A DNA stretch of 64,000 nucleotides from Anaerolinea sp. (GTDB taxonomy: Bacteria > Chloroflexota > Anaerolineae > Anaerolineales > Villigracilaceae): assembly GCA_020723805.1 (NCBI GenBank), contig DYID01000014.1, positions 1,159-65,158 of the forward strand. Reading direction: 5' to 3'. A program made the translations under genes and the position numbers. Under the pieces are notes generated by a model that saw only the letters and a program-made list of their open reading frames with translations, was not told the origin of the DNA and ran no database searches. This document shows positions 34,401 through 43,490 of the stretch, in pieces. Every line of letters starts with the position of its first letter. Position 1 is the stretch's first letter.

Positions 34401-35458
34401 TTCTTGATTATTTGCTCCATTGCCCATTTTGCATGTTCGCGTATCATCGGTTCTTCGTCGTTGAGAGCGGTTTGCAAGACAGGGAGGGTTTGCAAGTCGC
34501 CGGTGTTGCCGAGGACGACGGCGATGTTGCGCAGGTAGCCGCGCCGCTTGGCGCGTTTGATGGGACTCCGCTTGAAGCGTTGGTTGAAGGCTTGGGATGT
34601 GAGAGTCAGTTCCTCGGTCGGGGAGGGAAGCGGGGCATTCGGCTGGAAGGCAGGGTCGCCCTCAGACGCGAATCGATTCCACGGGCAGACCATCTGACAG
34701 ATGTCGCATCCGAATGCCCAATTCCCGATTTTTTCGCGCAGGTCGAGCGGGATGTCCTCTTTGAGTTCGATGGTCAGGTAGGAGATGCACTTGCGCGCGT
34801 CGAGGGTGCGGTCGGGCAGGATGCATTGGGTGGGGCAGGCTTGGATGCAGCGCGTGCAGGTGCCGCAATGGTCGGTGACGAAGGGCGGGTCGGGTTCGAG
34901 TTCGAGGTCGAGCAGGATTTCGGAGAGGAGAAAGTAGGAGCCGTGCCGGGGATGGATGAGGCAGGTGTTTTTGCCGATCCAGCCGAGACCGGCGCGCTGG
35001 GCGAGGTCACGCTCGAGGATGGGACCGCTGTCGGTGTACCAGCGGTTCTTTATCGGACCTCCGACCTGCGCCTCGATGAATTGGACCAGTTCCTGCATCC
35101 GGGCGGGGAGGACGTCGTGATAGTCGAGCCCGCGGGCGTAGGCGGCGACTCTCACGCCGACCTCACCCCCGTCCCCTTCGCGAAGCACCCCATCGGGGCT
35201 CCTGAAAGGAGAGGGGGGAGAGTACGGCGTGGCAAGAACCAAAATGGATTTGCATTCGGGGAGGATGTGGCGCGGGTCGGCGCGACGCAGGCGGGAGCGT
35301 TCGCTGGCGAGGTAGTTCATTGTGCCATGACGCCCCTGGGCGAGCCAGTTTTCGAATGTTGCGTAGTGCGGGGGTGGTTCAGGAGTCGTCACGCCAGTCA
35401 GGATGAATCCCAACTGGCGTGCTTTGTCTTTGATGGCTTCTTTCAGGTCGTGCGTCAC
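34397..35458 (-). CDS. queG: Epoxyqueuosine reductase
   Basis: Cobalamin- and Fe-S-dependent enzyme that reduces epoxyqueuosine to queuosine in tRNA. 353 residues: N-terminal QueG domain (GFILTGVTTPEPP), RYTDSGPILERDLA-like core (YTDSGPILERDLAQRAGLGWIGKN), two [4Fe-4S] motifs (CGTCTRCIQACPTQC and CDICQMVCPWN) and a C-terminal HEAT-like repeat (LPVLQTALNDEEPMIREHAKWA). Between ATPYSPP and AAYARGLDYHDVL there is an extra stretch of about 20 residues (FRSPDGVLREGDGGEVG) encoded by a C-rich/G-rich repeat. Its corrinoid requirement fits an organism with corrinoid metabolism. Confidence 0.95.
   Translation of the reverse strand: MTHDLKEAIKDKARQLGFILTGVTTPEPPPHYATFENWLAQGRHGTMNYLASERSRLRRADPRHILPECKSILVLATPYSPPSPFRSPDGVLREGDGGEVGVRVAAYARGLDYHDVLPARMQELVQFIEAQVGGPIKNRWYTDSGPILERDLAQRAGLGWIGKNTCLIHPRHGSYFLLSEILLDLELEPDPPFVTDHCGTCTRCIQACPTQCILPDRTLDARKCISYLTIELKEDIPLDLREKIGNWAFGCDICQMVCPWNRFASEGDPAFQPNAPLPSPTEELTLTSQAFNQRFKRSPIKRAKRRGYLRNIAVVLGNTGDLQTLPVLQTALNDEEPMIREHAKWAMEQIIKN
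35162..35222. repeat. C-rich/G-rich palindromic repeat inside queG
   Basis: CCTCACCCCCGTCCCCTT, a palindromic centre AGCACCCCATCGGGGCT and GGAGAGGGGGGAGAG. Read in frame as extra residues in QueG; related to the repeat in the ligase C-terminus. Confidence 0.6.
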
Positions 35459-35462
35459 GAAG

Positions 35463-36086
35463 TTATTGGACGATGATTTTGACGTAGATAATCTCCGGGA
35501 AGGTTCGTCCCTGCGGATTTTTCATCGCCCAGGCGCTGAGGTATTCACCCACCTGGGTGGGGGCTTTGAACTGCACGGAGACCTCCACCTCCTCACCCGG
35601 CTGGACGACCTCGGTCAGCGGGATGAATTGACCGGACATCTGGGTCGAGTAGCCGGCGTAGGCGAGGACGTAGCCCGCTCCCCAAGGACAGGTGCCGGTG
35701 TTTTTGACGCGCCAGGTTTTGGTGAATTCCTGTCCGGGTGACATGGTCGTGTTGTCGGGGACGGTCACATCTGCCACGAAAGTGAGGCTGTCGCAGAGGG
35801 GGATTGCGGTGCCTTGCGCGTCGGTGATGACCGCGATCACCGGCGATGTGGCGGTGGAGGTGGCAGTCGCTTCCGGCTCAGGAGTGGCGGTATCGGTGGG
35901 GGTGGGCGGCGGGGGAGTGGGGGTGAACGCCGCGGCGGTGAGGGTGAAGCGCGCCTCCACCGTGCTGGCGGCGGAGGTGCGCACGGCGGCTATGTCTGGG
36001 GTCGGTTCGGCGGGGGTGGGTGAGGCTCCGCAGGCGGAGAGAAGTAAGGCGGCAAAGAGCAGGAACGCAAGGAGTTTGAGTTTCAT
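35463..36086 (-). CDS. Lipoprotein with a single Ig-like (N_BRCA1_IG) domain
   Basis: 207 residues. The signal peptide MKLKLLAFLLFAALLLSAC has lipobox LSAC; a long Thr/Pro-rich linker (about 25-85) follows and a C-terminal Ig-like domain (about 95-207) with FVADVTVPDNTTMSPGQEF, TKTWRVKNTGTCPW and ISVQFKAPTQVGEYLSAWAMKN-like strands. It is the simplest member of the set here: anchor, stalk and one Ig module. It sits in a three-gene run of such lipoproteins. Role unknown, probably binding or display at the cell surface. Confidence 0.9.
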   Translation of the reverse strand: MKLKLLAFLLFAALLLSACGASPTPAEPTPDIAAVRTSAASTVEARFTLTAAAFTPTPPPPTPTDTATPEPEATATSTATSPVIAVITDAQGTAIPLCDSLTFVADVTVPDNTTMSPGQEFTKTWRVKNTGTCPWGAGYVLAYAGYSTQMSGQFIPLTEVVQPGEEVEVSVQFKAPTQVGEYLSAWAMKNPQGRTFPEIIYVKIIVQ

Positions 36087-36096
36087 GGCTGTCTCT

Positions 36097-36849
36097 TTAT
36101 TTGCAACTGGGACCTTTTTCTTTGACTTCGATATAGACAGAGAGGATGGTGCCAAAGTAATAACCGTTGTCGGTGCGCATTCTCCAGTGTCCTTCGTATT
36201 TGCCGGGCGCGCAGGGGGCGGTCAGGTTGACGCCGATGTCCTTGACGGAGCCGCCGGGGACGAAGTCGCTGCTCTTTTTGAATTCGAAGTTGTAGGGGTC
36301 GAGGTTGGGGGTGCTGCCGCCGATATAGACGAGCGCATATCCCTCATCCCAGGTGCAGGTGCCGGTGTTGCGGACTCTCCAGATTTTTTGAAAGTCTTCC
36401 CCGCCTTTGAGAACGGTCCCGTCGGGGATGGTGATGTCGGCTTCAAAGGCGCTGTTGTTGCAGGCATCGCCCAGCGCCTGCGTGGCGGCGGGAGCCGCCG
36501 GCGACGCCAGTTGGGTAAAGGCTGGCAGGGGGGTGATGATGGAACCGGGCGTGGTGTTGAAGGAGATCGTCGGCAAAGGAGTGACGCCGCTGGTATCCAG
36601 CGTGGGCAGGGCAAAGGTGGGCAGAGACTGAGGGGTGTTGGTGGGGGCGGGGGTATTGGTGGGTACAGCGAGCGCGGTCTGGGTGAATTGGGCGGAGAAT
36701 TGAGCAATGGTGGTACCGACAATCGCCGTGTTGATGGCGTTGATGTCCACCGTGGGGGTGGGTTCTGCGCCGAGATTGCAGGATGTGAGAATGAGTGCGG
36801 CGGTCAGCAATGTGAGCAGGGTCAGCCGCGGGGATTTGCGAAAGAACAT
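36097..36849 (-). CDS. Lipoprotein with a single Ig-like (N_BRCA1_IG) domain
   Basis: 250 residues. Start chosen at MFFRKSPRL, eight bases after GGAGG. Lipobox LTSC, a Thr/Pro-rich spacer (about 50-120), then the Ig-like domain (about 130-245) with FEADITIPDGTVLKGGEDF, KIWRVRNTGTCTWDEGYAL and APCAPGKYEGHWRMRTDNG. The cysteines in CNNSAF, CTW and APCAPG could form disulfides. The gap to the next lipoprotein gene is ten bases, so they form an operon. Confidence 0.9.
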   Translation of the reverse strand: MFFRKSPRLTLLTLLTAALILTSCNLGAEPTPTVDINAINTAIVGTTIAQFSAQFTQTALAVPTNTPAPTNTPQSLPTFALPTLDTSGVTPLPTISFNTTPGSIITPLPAFTQLASPAAPAATQALGDACNNSAFEADITIPDGTVLKGGEDFQKIWRVRNTGTCTWDEGYALVYIGGSTPNLDPYNFEFKKSSDFVPGGSVKDIGVNLTAPCAPGKYEGHWRMRTDNGYYFGTILSVYIEVKEKGPSCK

Positions 36850-36958
36850 AAGAGTTGCCTCCATTCAAAGATTGGACAATTTTGTACGAATGGGGAACGG
36901 CGGTTTATGCGCGTTCCCCATCTCATTATACTGCAAGGCGTTCAGGCGCTTTGAAAGT

Positions 36959-37022
36959 CATTGGAAGGGCGTCTAACGCCGCTCTCCGTGCGCCAGAGAG
37001 CGCTTTCTACGCTCTCTAAAAG
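36959..37022. repeat. Short inverted-repeat region between lipoprotein genes
   Basis: GGGCGTCTAACGCCGCTCT followed by GAGAGCGCTTTCTACGCTCTC, an imperfect hairpin. A similarly worded stretch lies at 60702-60752. Located downstream of the 37032 gene on the - strand. Confidence 0.45.
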
Positions 37023-37031
37023 GGATGCCTG

Positions 37032-38378
37032 CTATGGTCCTCCCGGTGTATTGGTGGGCGTTTCAGTGGGGGTTTCGGTGGGTGTGTCGGTGGCGGTCGG
37101 TGTCGGCGTGAAAGATGCCGTCGGTGTGAGGGTGGGAGTGAAGGTGACGGTGGGGGTGAAGGTCACAGTGGGGGTGAGGGTTTGGGTGGGCGTGGCAGTG
37201 ACCGTCGGGGAAAGAGTCGCGGTGGGGGTGGAGGTGGGAGGCTGGGCGCTCAAGCGGGCAATCCGCGGCGTGACCCACAGTCCGTAGTCCTCGTGCGAAG
37301 AGCCGTTGGCGAGGATGGTCAGGACGAATTTGACCTTTTGCCCGTTCAGGAAACTCAGGTCAATGTCAATCGGGTAGTATTTTCCTTCATACACTTCGTT
37401 CCACTGTCCCAGCGGCTGAAGCGGGTCTTTGCCGATCTGGTATTCGAGTTTGAAGATCATGTTGCAGTCGTTGGCTTTGTTCAAACAGCCAATCAGCGCC
37501 TGGAAGCGGTCTCCCGATTGGATGGTGATGGCGGAGTATTTGCCCGTGATGTAGCCGTTGTTGACCATTTGCGGGTGGGTGAGCAGACCAATGCCGCGCA
37601 CCTTGCCGTCTTCCATTTGCGGGGCGTCGAGGCGGACGGCGAAGCCATCCGGCGAACCTTGGGTGCCGGGGCAGGGCAGTTCTTTGTCTTTGGTGCGCCA
37701 AACGGCGTCGCACAGGTTGGTCGCAAAGTCATAGCCGGTGACAACGTAGCCGCCGACCTTCACGTCCACGTAGATGGTGGCTTCGCCGCTGGAGCCAAAG
37801 CCGAACAGGACGCCGGAGGCATTGCGGAGTTTCCATTCGCCGCGGTAGCGGCCTTCCTTGTTGGGGGCGGTCAACGGGATGGAGACATCCACGCTTCTGC
37901 CCGGACCGACGCTTGCCGGCAAAGAAACGGCATTTTTCGCCCCGAATTTTTCTCCACTGACGAAGACCAAGTCATAATCGGTGGTCCAGGTGCAGGTGCC
38001 GATGTTTTTGATGCGCCAGGTTTTGGTGAAAGTCTGCCCGCGTCCGACGGTGGAGCCGTCGGGGTAGGTCACGTCGGTGACGAACGCCGCCGCGTCGCAT
38101 TTGGTCACGACGACCGTTTGCAGAGGCGGCACCGGCGTGAAGGTGGGGAAGGGCGTAGGGCTGGCGATGGGCAGGAGCAGGGTGGGTGTGGGGGTGGGAC
38201 CTGCCGTTTGGGTGGCAACCGCCTGCGTGGACATGGCGTTGAGCGTTTGAGCGGCGGCGGTGTATAAAGTGTCTACCGACGAGGGCGGGGTGGATACGGG
38301 GGTAAGCAAACTGCACGCCAGCGTAAAGAGCAGCGCTGCCGTCAGGATGGATAGAATGCGAAAGCGGTTAAATACCAT
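37032..38378 (-). CDS. Exported lipoprotein: Ig-like domain, unnamed beta-rich domain, Thr/Pro tail
   Basis: 448 residues. Start MVFNRFRIL follows GGAGG; lipobox LACS. Thr/Pro-rich spacer, Ig-like domain (about 95-205; [38 protein letters not shown]), then the same unnamed domain of about 165 residues that occurs twice in the 9448 gene ([55 protein letters not shown]). It ends in a long run of degenerate TPTxT repeats (about 385-448) and a bare GGP end. The C-terminal tail could span the cell wall or carry glycosylation. Confidence 0.88.
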   Translation of the reverse strand: MVFNRFRILSILTAALLFTLACSLLTPVSTPPSSVDTLYTAAAQTLNAMSTQAVATQTAGPTPTPTLLLPIASPTPFPTFTPVPPLQTVVVTKCDAAAFVTDVTYPDGSTVGRGQTFTKTWRIKNIGTCTWTTDYDLVFVSGEKFGAKNAVSLPASVGPGRSVDVSIPLTAPNKEGRYRGEWKLRNASGVLFGFGSSGEATIYVDVKVGGYVVTGYDFATNLCDAVWRTKDKELPCPGTQGSPDGFAVRLDAPQMEDGKVRGIGLLTHPQMVNNGYITGKYSAITIQSGDRFQALIGCLNKANDCNMIFKLEYQIGKDPLQPLGQWNEVYEGKYYPIDIDLSFLNGQKVKFVLTILANGSSHEDYGLWVTPRIARLSAQPPTSTPTATLSPTVTATPTQTLTPTVTFTPTVTFTPTLTPTASFTPTPTATDTPTETPTETPTNTPGGP

Positions 38379-38443
38379 GCGAGCCTCCGATGAGATTAGA
38401 CCATGCCTAAAGACGTTTGGGGAGGCTGCCGGGTTCCAGCGTT

Positions 38444-38821
38444 TCAATCCATATCTTGGCGCAGGTCGCCGATGTCCACGGTGTGCAGGCGTTCGGGTTG
38501 TTCGAGCAGAACGTCCACCAGGTTGATGGGCAGGTCGCTCATGAGCGGCGCGAGAGGAACGGAGGCGGGGACGGTGATTTTGGCGGGTCGCGGCGGAGGC
38601 TGGAGGCGGGGTTTGAGTTCATCTTCGGCGCGGCGGCGGATGATGCGGGGGTCGTCAGAGAGGTAGCCCACATACGCTCCCATCACGGAATAGACCTCGC
38701 GCTTGGGAGTCACCCAGCCAATCCATTCGCCGCTGCGGTTGAAGAGATGAGGAAAGATGAGGAAGGCTTCTGCCTCCCCGTTGGAGGTGTAGATGGGAAT
38801 GATGCGCCGTTGGTTTGGCAT
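38444..38821 (-). CDS. Small conserved hypothetical protein, beta-hairpin N-terminal domain
   Basis: 125 residues, soluble. The N-terminal 55 residues have a repeating hairpin pattern (IPIYTSNGEAEAFLIFP, LFNRSGEWIGWV, REVYSVMGAYVGYL) resembling the '4-fold beta flower' type domain. The remainder is basic and proline-rich (PRLQPPPRPAKI). AAGGGG precedes the ATG. It follows the GtrA gene closely. Function unknown. Confidence 0.7.
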   Translation of the reverse strand: MPNQRRIIPIYTSNGEAEAFLIFPHLFNRSGEWIGWVTPKREVYSVMGAYVGYLSDDPRIIRRRAEDELKPRLQPPPRPAKITVPASVPLAPLMSDLPINLVDVLLEQPERLHTVDIGDLRQDMD

Positions 38822-38839
38822 CTTCAGCCCCTTTCGTTC

Positions 38840-39292
38840 TCAGTCAATGTCGTTGTAAGTCCAATAACGGTTGACGAAGAAATTCCACAGCATGACAACG
38901 CCGATGGCAAAGAGGAGCGTGGCGTTTTTTGCCAGCGCGTCGGCGGCATCGTAGGAAATGTGCGCCAGGCTTTCGAACAGTTTTGCCAGAGGCGGTTCGA
39001 GGTATTTGAGAATGGGAATGCGGATGCCGATGCCGATGGCGTTGACGACAAAAAACATCCCCAGTTGGCGGTGAAGGGGTTTGGAGCGCGAGTCGGGGTA
39101 CGTCCAATAGCGGTTGCCGATGAAGTTATTGATCACCGCGCAGACGAATGAGATGCTCCCGCCCAGCACGAGGGGCAGGTGAAAGACCTGGGTCATCAGG
39201 TTCATCACGCCGATGTCCACTGCCGAGCCGATGGCGCCAACGACGGCGAATTTGACGAAGCGGATGTGTTCGCGTTTGTCCAGCACGATCAT
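38840..39292 (-). CDS. GtrA-family membrane protein
   Basis: A 150-residue protein with four membrane helices: [62 protein letters not shown] and [19 protein letters not shown]. The NRYWTY repeats are typical of GtrA, thought to flip polyprenyl-phosphate-linked sugars. The ATG overlaps the upstream decarboxylase-like gene by four bases, linking it to sugar-nucleotide-based surface decoration. Confidence 0.9.
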   Translation of the reverse strand: MIVLDKREHIRFVKFAVVGAIGSAVDIGVMNLMTQVFHLPLVLGGSISFVCAVINNFIGNRYWTYPDSRSKPLHRQLGMFFVVNAIGIGIRIPILKYLEPPLAKLFESLAHISYDAADALAKNATLLFAIGVVMLWNFFVNRYWTYNDID

Positions 39293-40248
39293 ACGAGCCC
39301 CAGTTTTTCCTTGAAGTAGGGAATGGTGCGGCGGATGCCTTCCTCGAGGCTGACCTTCGGTTCCCAGTGCAGGATTTGGCGGGCGCGGCTGATATCCGGC
39401 TGACGCTGCTGCGGGTCGCGGACGCTGCGCGCATCGCGGACGAAGGTGATGCCGGCGCGGTTGCCCACAATGCGGTTGATGGTCTCGGCGAAGTGCAGGA
39501 TGCTCATCTCATTGGGGTTGCCAATGTTGACCGGCAGGTGCTCGTTGGAGTAGAGCAGTTTGACGATGCCTTCAATCAAATCGTCCACGTAGCAGAAGGA
39601 GCGGGTCTGGCTGCCGTCGCCATAGACGGTGAGGGGCTGACCGAGCAGCGCCTGTTTGAGCAGGTTGGGGAGGGCGCGCCCGTCTTCGAGGTCCATGCGC
39701 GGACCGTAGGTGTTGAAGATGCGCACGATGCGCGTGTCCACGCCGTGATAGCGGTGATACGCCATGGTCAATGATTCGGCAAAGCGTTTGGCTTCGTCGT
39801 AGACCGCCCGCGGACCGACCGGGTCCACGTTGCCGGTGTAGTCTTCGCGCTGAGGGTGGACGAGCGGGTCGCCGTAGATTTCGCTGGTGGATGCGAGCAG
39901 GAATCTGGCGTTGTGCGCCTTTGCCACGCCCAGGCAGTTGTGTGTGCCGAGCGCGCCTGCCTTCATGGTTTGGATGGGCAGGTTGAAGTAGCCAGCCGGC
40001 GACTGAGGGTTGGGGCTGGCGGGCGAAGCGAAGTGCAGCACGGCATCCACCTTGCCTTTGACGAAGATATAGTTCGAAACGTCGTGCCGCTGGAAGGAAA
40101 AGCGCTCGTTTCCCTGCAGGTGGGCAAGGTTTTCGGGGTTGCCGGTGATGAAGTTATCCAGCCCAACGACTTCATGTCCTTCGGCAAGCAGTCGGTCGCA
40201 AAGGTGGGAGCCGAGAAAGCCAGCCGCACCGGTGATCAAGATTCTCAT
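39289..40248 (-). CDS. UDP-glucuronate decarboxylase-like NAD-dependent epimerase/dehydratase
   Basis: Extended SDR of 319 residues related to UDP-xylose synthase. [15 protein letters not shown] binds [32 protein letters not shown] and [10 protein letters not shown] (catalytic Tyr/Lys) are the hallmarks of UXS-type enzymes, which differ from epimerases by the long SPASP loop. The C-terminal [10 protein letters not shown] segment also matches. Product is most likely UDP-xylose or a related sugar nucleotide for the polysaccharide genes. Confidence 0.88.
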   Translation of the reverse strand: MRILITGAAGFLGSHLCDRLLAEGHEVVGLDNFITGNPENLAHLQGNERFSFQRHDVSNYIFVKGKVDAVLHFASPASPNPQSPAGYFNLPIQTMKAGALGTHNCLGVAKAHNARFLLASTSEIYGDPLVHPQREDYTGNVDPVGPRAVYDEAKRFAESLTMAYHRYHGVDTRIVRIFNTYGPRMDLEDGRALPNLLKQALLGQPLTVYGDGSQTRSFCYVDDLIEGIVKLLYSNEHLPVNIGNPNEMSILHFAETINRIVGNRAGITFVRDARSVRDPQQRQPDISRARQILHWEPKVSLEEGIRRTIPYFKEKLGLV

Positions 40249-40296
40249 GGATGATTTCCTCTTTTTTTTATCCCTCGCCCCGAGGGGGAGGGGAAT

Positions 40297-41877
40297 TTAC
40301 TTCCAGTCAATTCGTGTGACCAGCCCGTCGCCGGTCACCTGATACGCCTGCCCGCTGCCGCTGTCCACCAGCCAGAGGTTGCCCTGGTAGATGACGGCGA
40401 TGAAGTCGCCGCTTTGCCCTTCGATTTCTGCCGGCGCCCAGACGGGAGTCTGCGGCTGGAGACCGGGCGCGTCGTTCGCAGGGAAGAGGGTCCGCCGGTT
40501 CGAGCCGTCGCGGTCCATCACCACCAGGCGGTAACGGCTGGTCTCGCTCTGCTCCGGGAAGATGGCTTGCAGGTAGGCAATTTGATAACGCTTTTCTCCG
40601 GCGCCGGTTTGCAGGCGGGAGGAGGCGGGGTAGGCAAACATGCCGGTGTTTTGGATGATTTCCACGCCGGCGTCGTTGGCAAAGGAGACGGCGCTGATGC
40701 CGAAGAACGGCGAATCTTCTGCGCTGATGAGGCTGGGCGGCGGCGCATGATGGGTGTAGAACAACGTGTTGCCGTCTGCGCCCCAGGCGAGGGAGGGAAG
40801 CCATGCCCAGTCGCTGCGGGTGTTGTAGGGTGTGATGTCAATCAGCGGTTTGATGTATTTGCCGTCAATGTCCACCAGCCCGATGCCATCCGGACGCGCA
40901 TAGGCTAGACGCCCATCCGGCGAAAAGGAGTACACGCTGCCCCACCAGCCATACACACCGCCGCTGCTGGCATCCAGTATCCTTGCTTTTGCGCCGGTGG
41001 TGATGCTGTAACGCTGAAGGTCGTTGTTTGCCTGCCAGCCGGGCGCGGTGCTGCGCGGCTCGACGGTGGAATAGGCAATCGAGTTGGTGCCGGGAATCCA
41101 CTGGGCGTAGTGAACGACGTTGGCGATGCCGGTGCTGAACGGTTTGCCGCCGTTGGTGCGCACTGCCCAAAGGGTGTTGATTTCTTCGCCGGCGGGTTTG
41201 TTGGATTTGCGGGTAAAGACAAGATAATCGCCCTTGGGCGAGAGGAAGAAGATGCGTCCGTCCAGGTCGCCGGTGGTGACGATGGGGGTGCGGTTGGAGG
41301 TGACAGTGTCTATCAGCCAAGCGTTGCCGCCCGCCAGATAAGCGATTTTGCCGGGAATGGGCAAAGGCGCGAAAGACGCCTGTGCCCCAACCATGACGAT
41401 TTCCGGCACGCTCTCTTTGAGGGTGACAACCTTGACGATGGAGCGGCTGATTTCCTCTCCGTTTTCCAGCACGATGCGGTAGGTAAGTTCCTGCAAGCCG
41501 TTCGCACCCTCCTGAACGAGGCGGGTTTCACCTTCGGGCAGTGTCTCGTTGCGGACCATTTGCCGCTCGAAGGGGATGACCTGCTCTTCGGTTTCGAACT
41601 TTTCTTCCACGCGCGTGAGGGTGATGGAGTCGCCGTTCTTTAGCACGGTGTAGAGCGGCGGTTCCGCCTTGTCGAGGCTGCCGAGGACAATTCCCGCCGC
41701 CTGCAATGCCTGCGAGACGGTGCTGCCGGCCGGCAGGGTGAGGGTTTGGGTTGCGCCGTCGGCGGTGAGGCGGATGGTGATGTCTTCGCCGGTGAGTTGG
41801 GGGGAGCGGCAGGCTGTCAGCGGCAGGAATGCCAGGAGAAGCAGGAGCAGGAATCGGCGGGGGGCGAAGCGGCGCAT
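40297..41877 (-). CDS. Lipoprotein with ubiquitin-like/G5 N-terminus and beta-propeller
   Basis: 526 residues. Signal peptide with lipobox LTAC (Cys23). Residues 30-95 match the ubiquitin-like DUF348 found in YabE/resuscitation-type proteins (ITIRLTADGATQTLTLPAG). Residues 95-170 form a G5 domain (FETEEQVIPFERQM, GETRLVQEGANGLQELTYRI). The rest is a TolB/WD40-like propeller (FFLSPKGDYLVFTRKS, YSFSPDGRLAYARPDG). DUF348 plus G5 usually binds peptidoglycan or glycan, so this is a cell-wall-associated lipoprotein. The propeller ligand is unknown. Confidence 0.85.
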   Translation of the reverse strand: MRRFAPRRFLLLLLLAFLPLTACRSPQLTGEDITIRLTADGATQTLTLPAGSTVSQALQAAGIVLGSLDKAEPPLYTVLKNGDSITLTRVEEKFETEEQVIPFERQMVRNETLPEGETRLVQEGANGLQELTYRIVLENGEEISRSIVKVVTLKESVPEIVMVGAQASFAPLPIPGKIAYLAGGNAWLIDTVTSNRTPIVTTGDLDGRIFFLSPKGDYLVFTRKSNKPAGEEINTLWAVRTNGGKPFSTGIANVVHYAQWIPGTNSIAYSTVEPRSTAPGWQANNDLQRYSITTGAKARILDASSGGVYGWWGSVYSFSPDGRLAYARPDGIGLVDIDGKYIKPLIDITPYNTRSDWAWLPSLAWGADGNTLFYTHHAPPPSLISAEDSPFFGISAVSFANDAGVEIIQNTGMFAYPASSRLQTGAGEKRYQIAYLQAIFPEQSETSRYRLVVMDRDGSNRRTLFPANDAPGLQPQTPVWAPAEIEGQSGDFIAVIYQGNLWLVDSGSGQAYQVTGDGLVTRIDWK

Positions 41878-41901
41878 TTCGTCTGGGGTATAATCCGTGC
41901 G

Positions 41902-42483
41902 CTATCGGATGCGTCCGGTCACGGTCATGATGCCGTCAGCGATGGTGATGGTCTGAATGCGCAAGCCGGTGGCGACCGGTCCCACTGCGCCGGTATATGC
42001 CTCTTGAATCATGGCAGAGATGGCTTCGGTGAGTCCTTCGGGTGCGGGAAGGGGACCGAAGTCGGCGGAGACGATTTCGATTTTCGGTTTGCCGTTTTCG
42101 TCCACGCTCACGGCAATGACGATGCCGATGTTGGCGGTGAAGATGCCCTGCTGGGTTTTGCCGAAGACCTGCATCTGCCCGTCACGCAGATAGACTTGCG
42201 GATCGGTGATGAGCGGCTTTTTGTCCTGCTGCAGGCTGGGGTCGCTTTGCAGACGCTGTGTCAGGATGGAGGTGATTTGCGCTTCGGTGATTTGGATGGT
42301 CACTTCGCCGCTGACTGCGCCCGTCTCGAAGGCGCGGCGGATTTCATCTTCCAGACTTTTCGCCGCTTCGGTCGAGACAGGGATGACGGGTCGGTCCGAG
42401 TAATCGGGTCCGCCCACGCTGACAGTGCAGGCGAGGGAAGCCAGCACGAGGATTGCAAGGAATAACGATAATCTCTTTTTCAT
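41902..42483 (-). CDS. Lipoprotein, DUF2140/LmeA-like
   Basis: 193 residues. Start MKKRLSLFLAILVLASLAC gives a lipobox (LASLAC); a GTG four codons upstream is an alternative. After a linker, an amphipathic beta-rich domain begins (VTIQITEAQITSIL) with EVYLRDG/QMQVFGKT-like strands and ends VTITIADGIMTVTGRIR-like. It resembles secreted lipid-binding-type proteins of the LmeA/DUF2140 group. Assignment is tentative. It is followed by the G5 lipoprotein on the same strand. Confidence 0.7.
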   Translation of the reverse strand: MKKRLSLFLAILVLASLACTVSVGGPDYSDRPVIPVSTEAAKSLEDEIRRAFETGAVSGEVTIQITEAQITSILTQRLQSDPSLQQDKKPLITDPQVYLRDGQMQVFGKTQQGIFTANIGIVIAVSVDENGKPKIEIVSADFGPLPAPEGLTEAISAMIQEAYTGAVGPVATGLRIQTITIADGIMTVTGRIR

Positions 42484-42598
42484 TTGGTCACTCACTTTAC
42501 ATTGTGGTGCGAGATTTATCTCGCGTTTTCAGGCGACATGAACCCCTTTGCGGGGACGATGTGTCGCGGCACGAATAAACTGCGTAACATCAGTTAGT
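42484..42598. repeat. MITE-like twin-palindrome element between lipoprotein and scpB
   Basis: Left end CACTCACTTTAC and right end CTGCGTAACATCAGTTA are degenerate forms of the terminal repeat TTAACTCACCTTACGCAGT. The core has GCGAGATTTATCTCGCG, the spacer TTTTCAGG, then GCGACATG...ATGTGTCGC with a CCCCTTTGCGGGGA hairpin nested in it. Confidence 0.7.
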
Positions 42599-42634
42599 CG
42601 TCCAAAACAAGGGTTTAAGCGGAGCAATTATAGC

Positions 42635-43216
42635 ATGAGCGAATTTGAACAAACCGACGGTCTGAATTCTGAAACCGAATTGCCATTGGCTGTTCAACTG
42701 GAGGCAATTCTCTTTGTGGCGGCGGAGCCGGTCTCGCCCGCTCAACTGGCGACGGCGCTGGATGTGGCTCCCTCCGTCATCGAGCGCGGACTCAACGAAC
42801 TGGACGCCTCGCTCCAGACCCGCGGCTTGCGCCTGCAGCGACATGCCGGGCGCGTGCAACTGACCACCGCGCCGCAACTGGCTGGACTCATCGAACGGTT
42901 TCTCGGTCTCGAAGCAACCAGCCACCTCAGCCGCGCCGCGCTGGAGACACTGGCGATCATCGCCTATCAACAGCCGATTACGCGCCCGCAGATTGACGCC
43001 ATCCGCGGCGTGAACAGTGACAGCATGTTGAAGAGTTTGTTGAACAAGGGGTTGATTCTCGAATCGGGACGCGCCGACGGTCCGGGACGCCCGATTCTCT
43101 ATTCGACCACGCCGGAATTCCTCCAGCATTTCGGTCTGAATTCGATTTTGGAACTGCCGCCGCTTGCCAAGGCGGAGGAAGAGACGGCGGAAACCGGGGA
43201 ATTGCTGAAGGGCTGA
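42635..43216 (+). CDS. scpB: Segregation and condensation protein B
   Basis: A 193-residue kleisin-interacting winged-helix protein of the SMC-ScpAB condensin. VQLEAILFVAAEPVSPAQLA, RHAGRVQLTTAP and LSRAALETLAIIAYQQPITRPQIDAIRGVNSD are diagnostic. Start taken at MSEFEQT after GGAG; the longer upstream frame runs through the repeat element. ScpA is not adjacent. A strong terminator follows. Confidence 0.96.
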   Translation: MSEFEQTDGLNSETELPLAVQLEAILFVAAEPVSPAQLATALDVAPSVIERGLNELDASLQTRGLRLQRHAGRVQLTTAPQLAGLIERFLGLEATSHLSRAALETLAIIAYQQPITRPQIDAIRGVNSDSMLKSLLNKGLILESGRADGPGRPILYSTTPEFLQHFGLNSILELPPLAKAEEETAETGELLKG

Positions 43217-43222
43217 GAAAGC

Positions 43223-43260
43223 AAGCGGGACAGGTCACATGCCTGTTCCGCTTGTTTGTT
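43223..43260 (+). terminator. Intrinsic terminator of scpB
   Basis: Stem AAGCGGGACAGG at 43223-43234 pairs with CCTGTTCCGCTT at 43242-43253 (one G-T pair), loop of seven bases, followed by GTTTGTT. Confidence 0.85.
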
Positions 43261-43446
43261 AACTGATGTTACAGTGTTGCTCTTCAAAAACTATGCCAAT
43301 CACGAAGATTCCGTAGCGCAACACATTGTCCCCGCAAGGGGGGGCGCTTTTGGGCTGCGACTTGAAAGTCGCGTTACGCATGTTACGCACCGTCCCGAAG
43401 GTTTGGCTGGAAAATAGGCACAATTTGCGAGAGCCTTCGGGACGTT
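43259..43446. repeat. Composite repeat region downstream of the flavoprotein gene
   Basis: A degenerate MITE-like element (GTTAACTGATGTTAC at the left, TTACGCATGTTACGCACC at the right, core GTAGCGCAACACATTGTCCCCGC) adjoins a perfect 11-bp inverted repeat CGTCCCGAAGG / CCTTCGGGACG (43392-43402 and 43434-43444). The latter may terminate the minus-strand operon. Confidence 0.55.
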
Positions 43447-43490
43447 TCAAGTGGGGAAGCAATGCTTACGGAGGAAACTGAAGTCCACTC

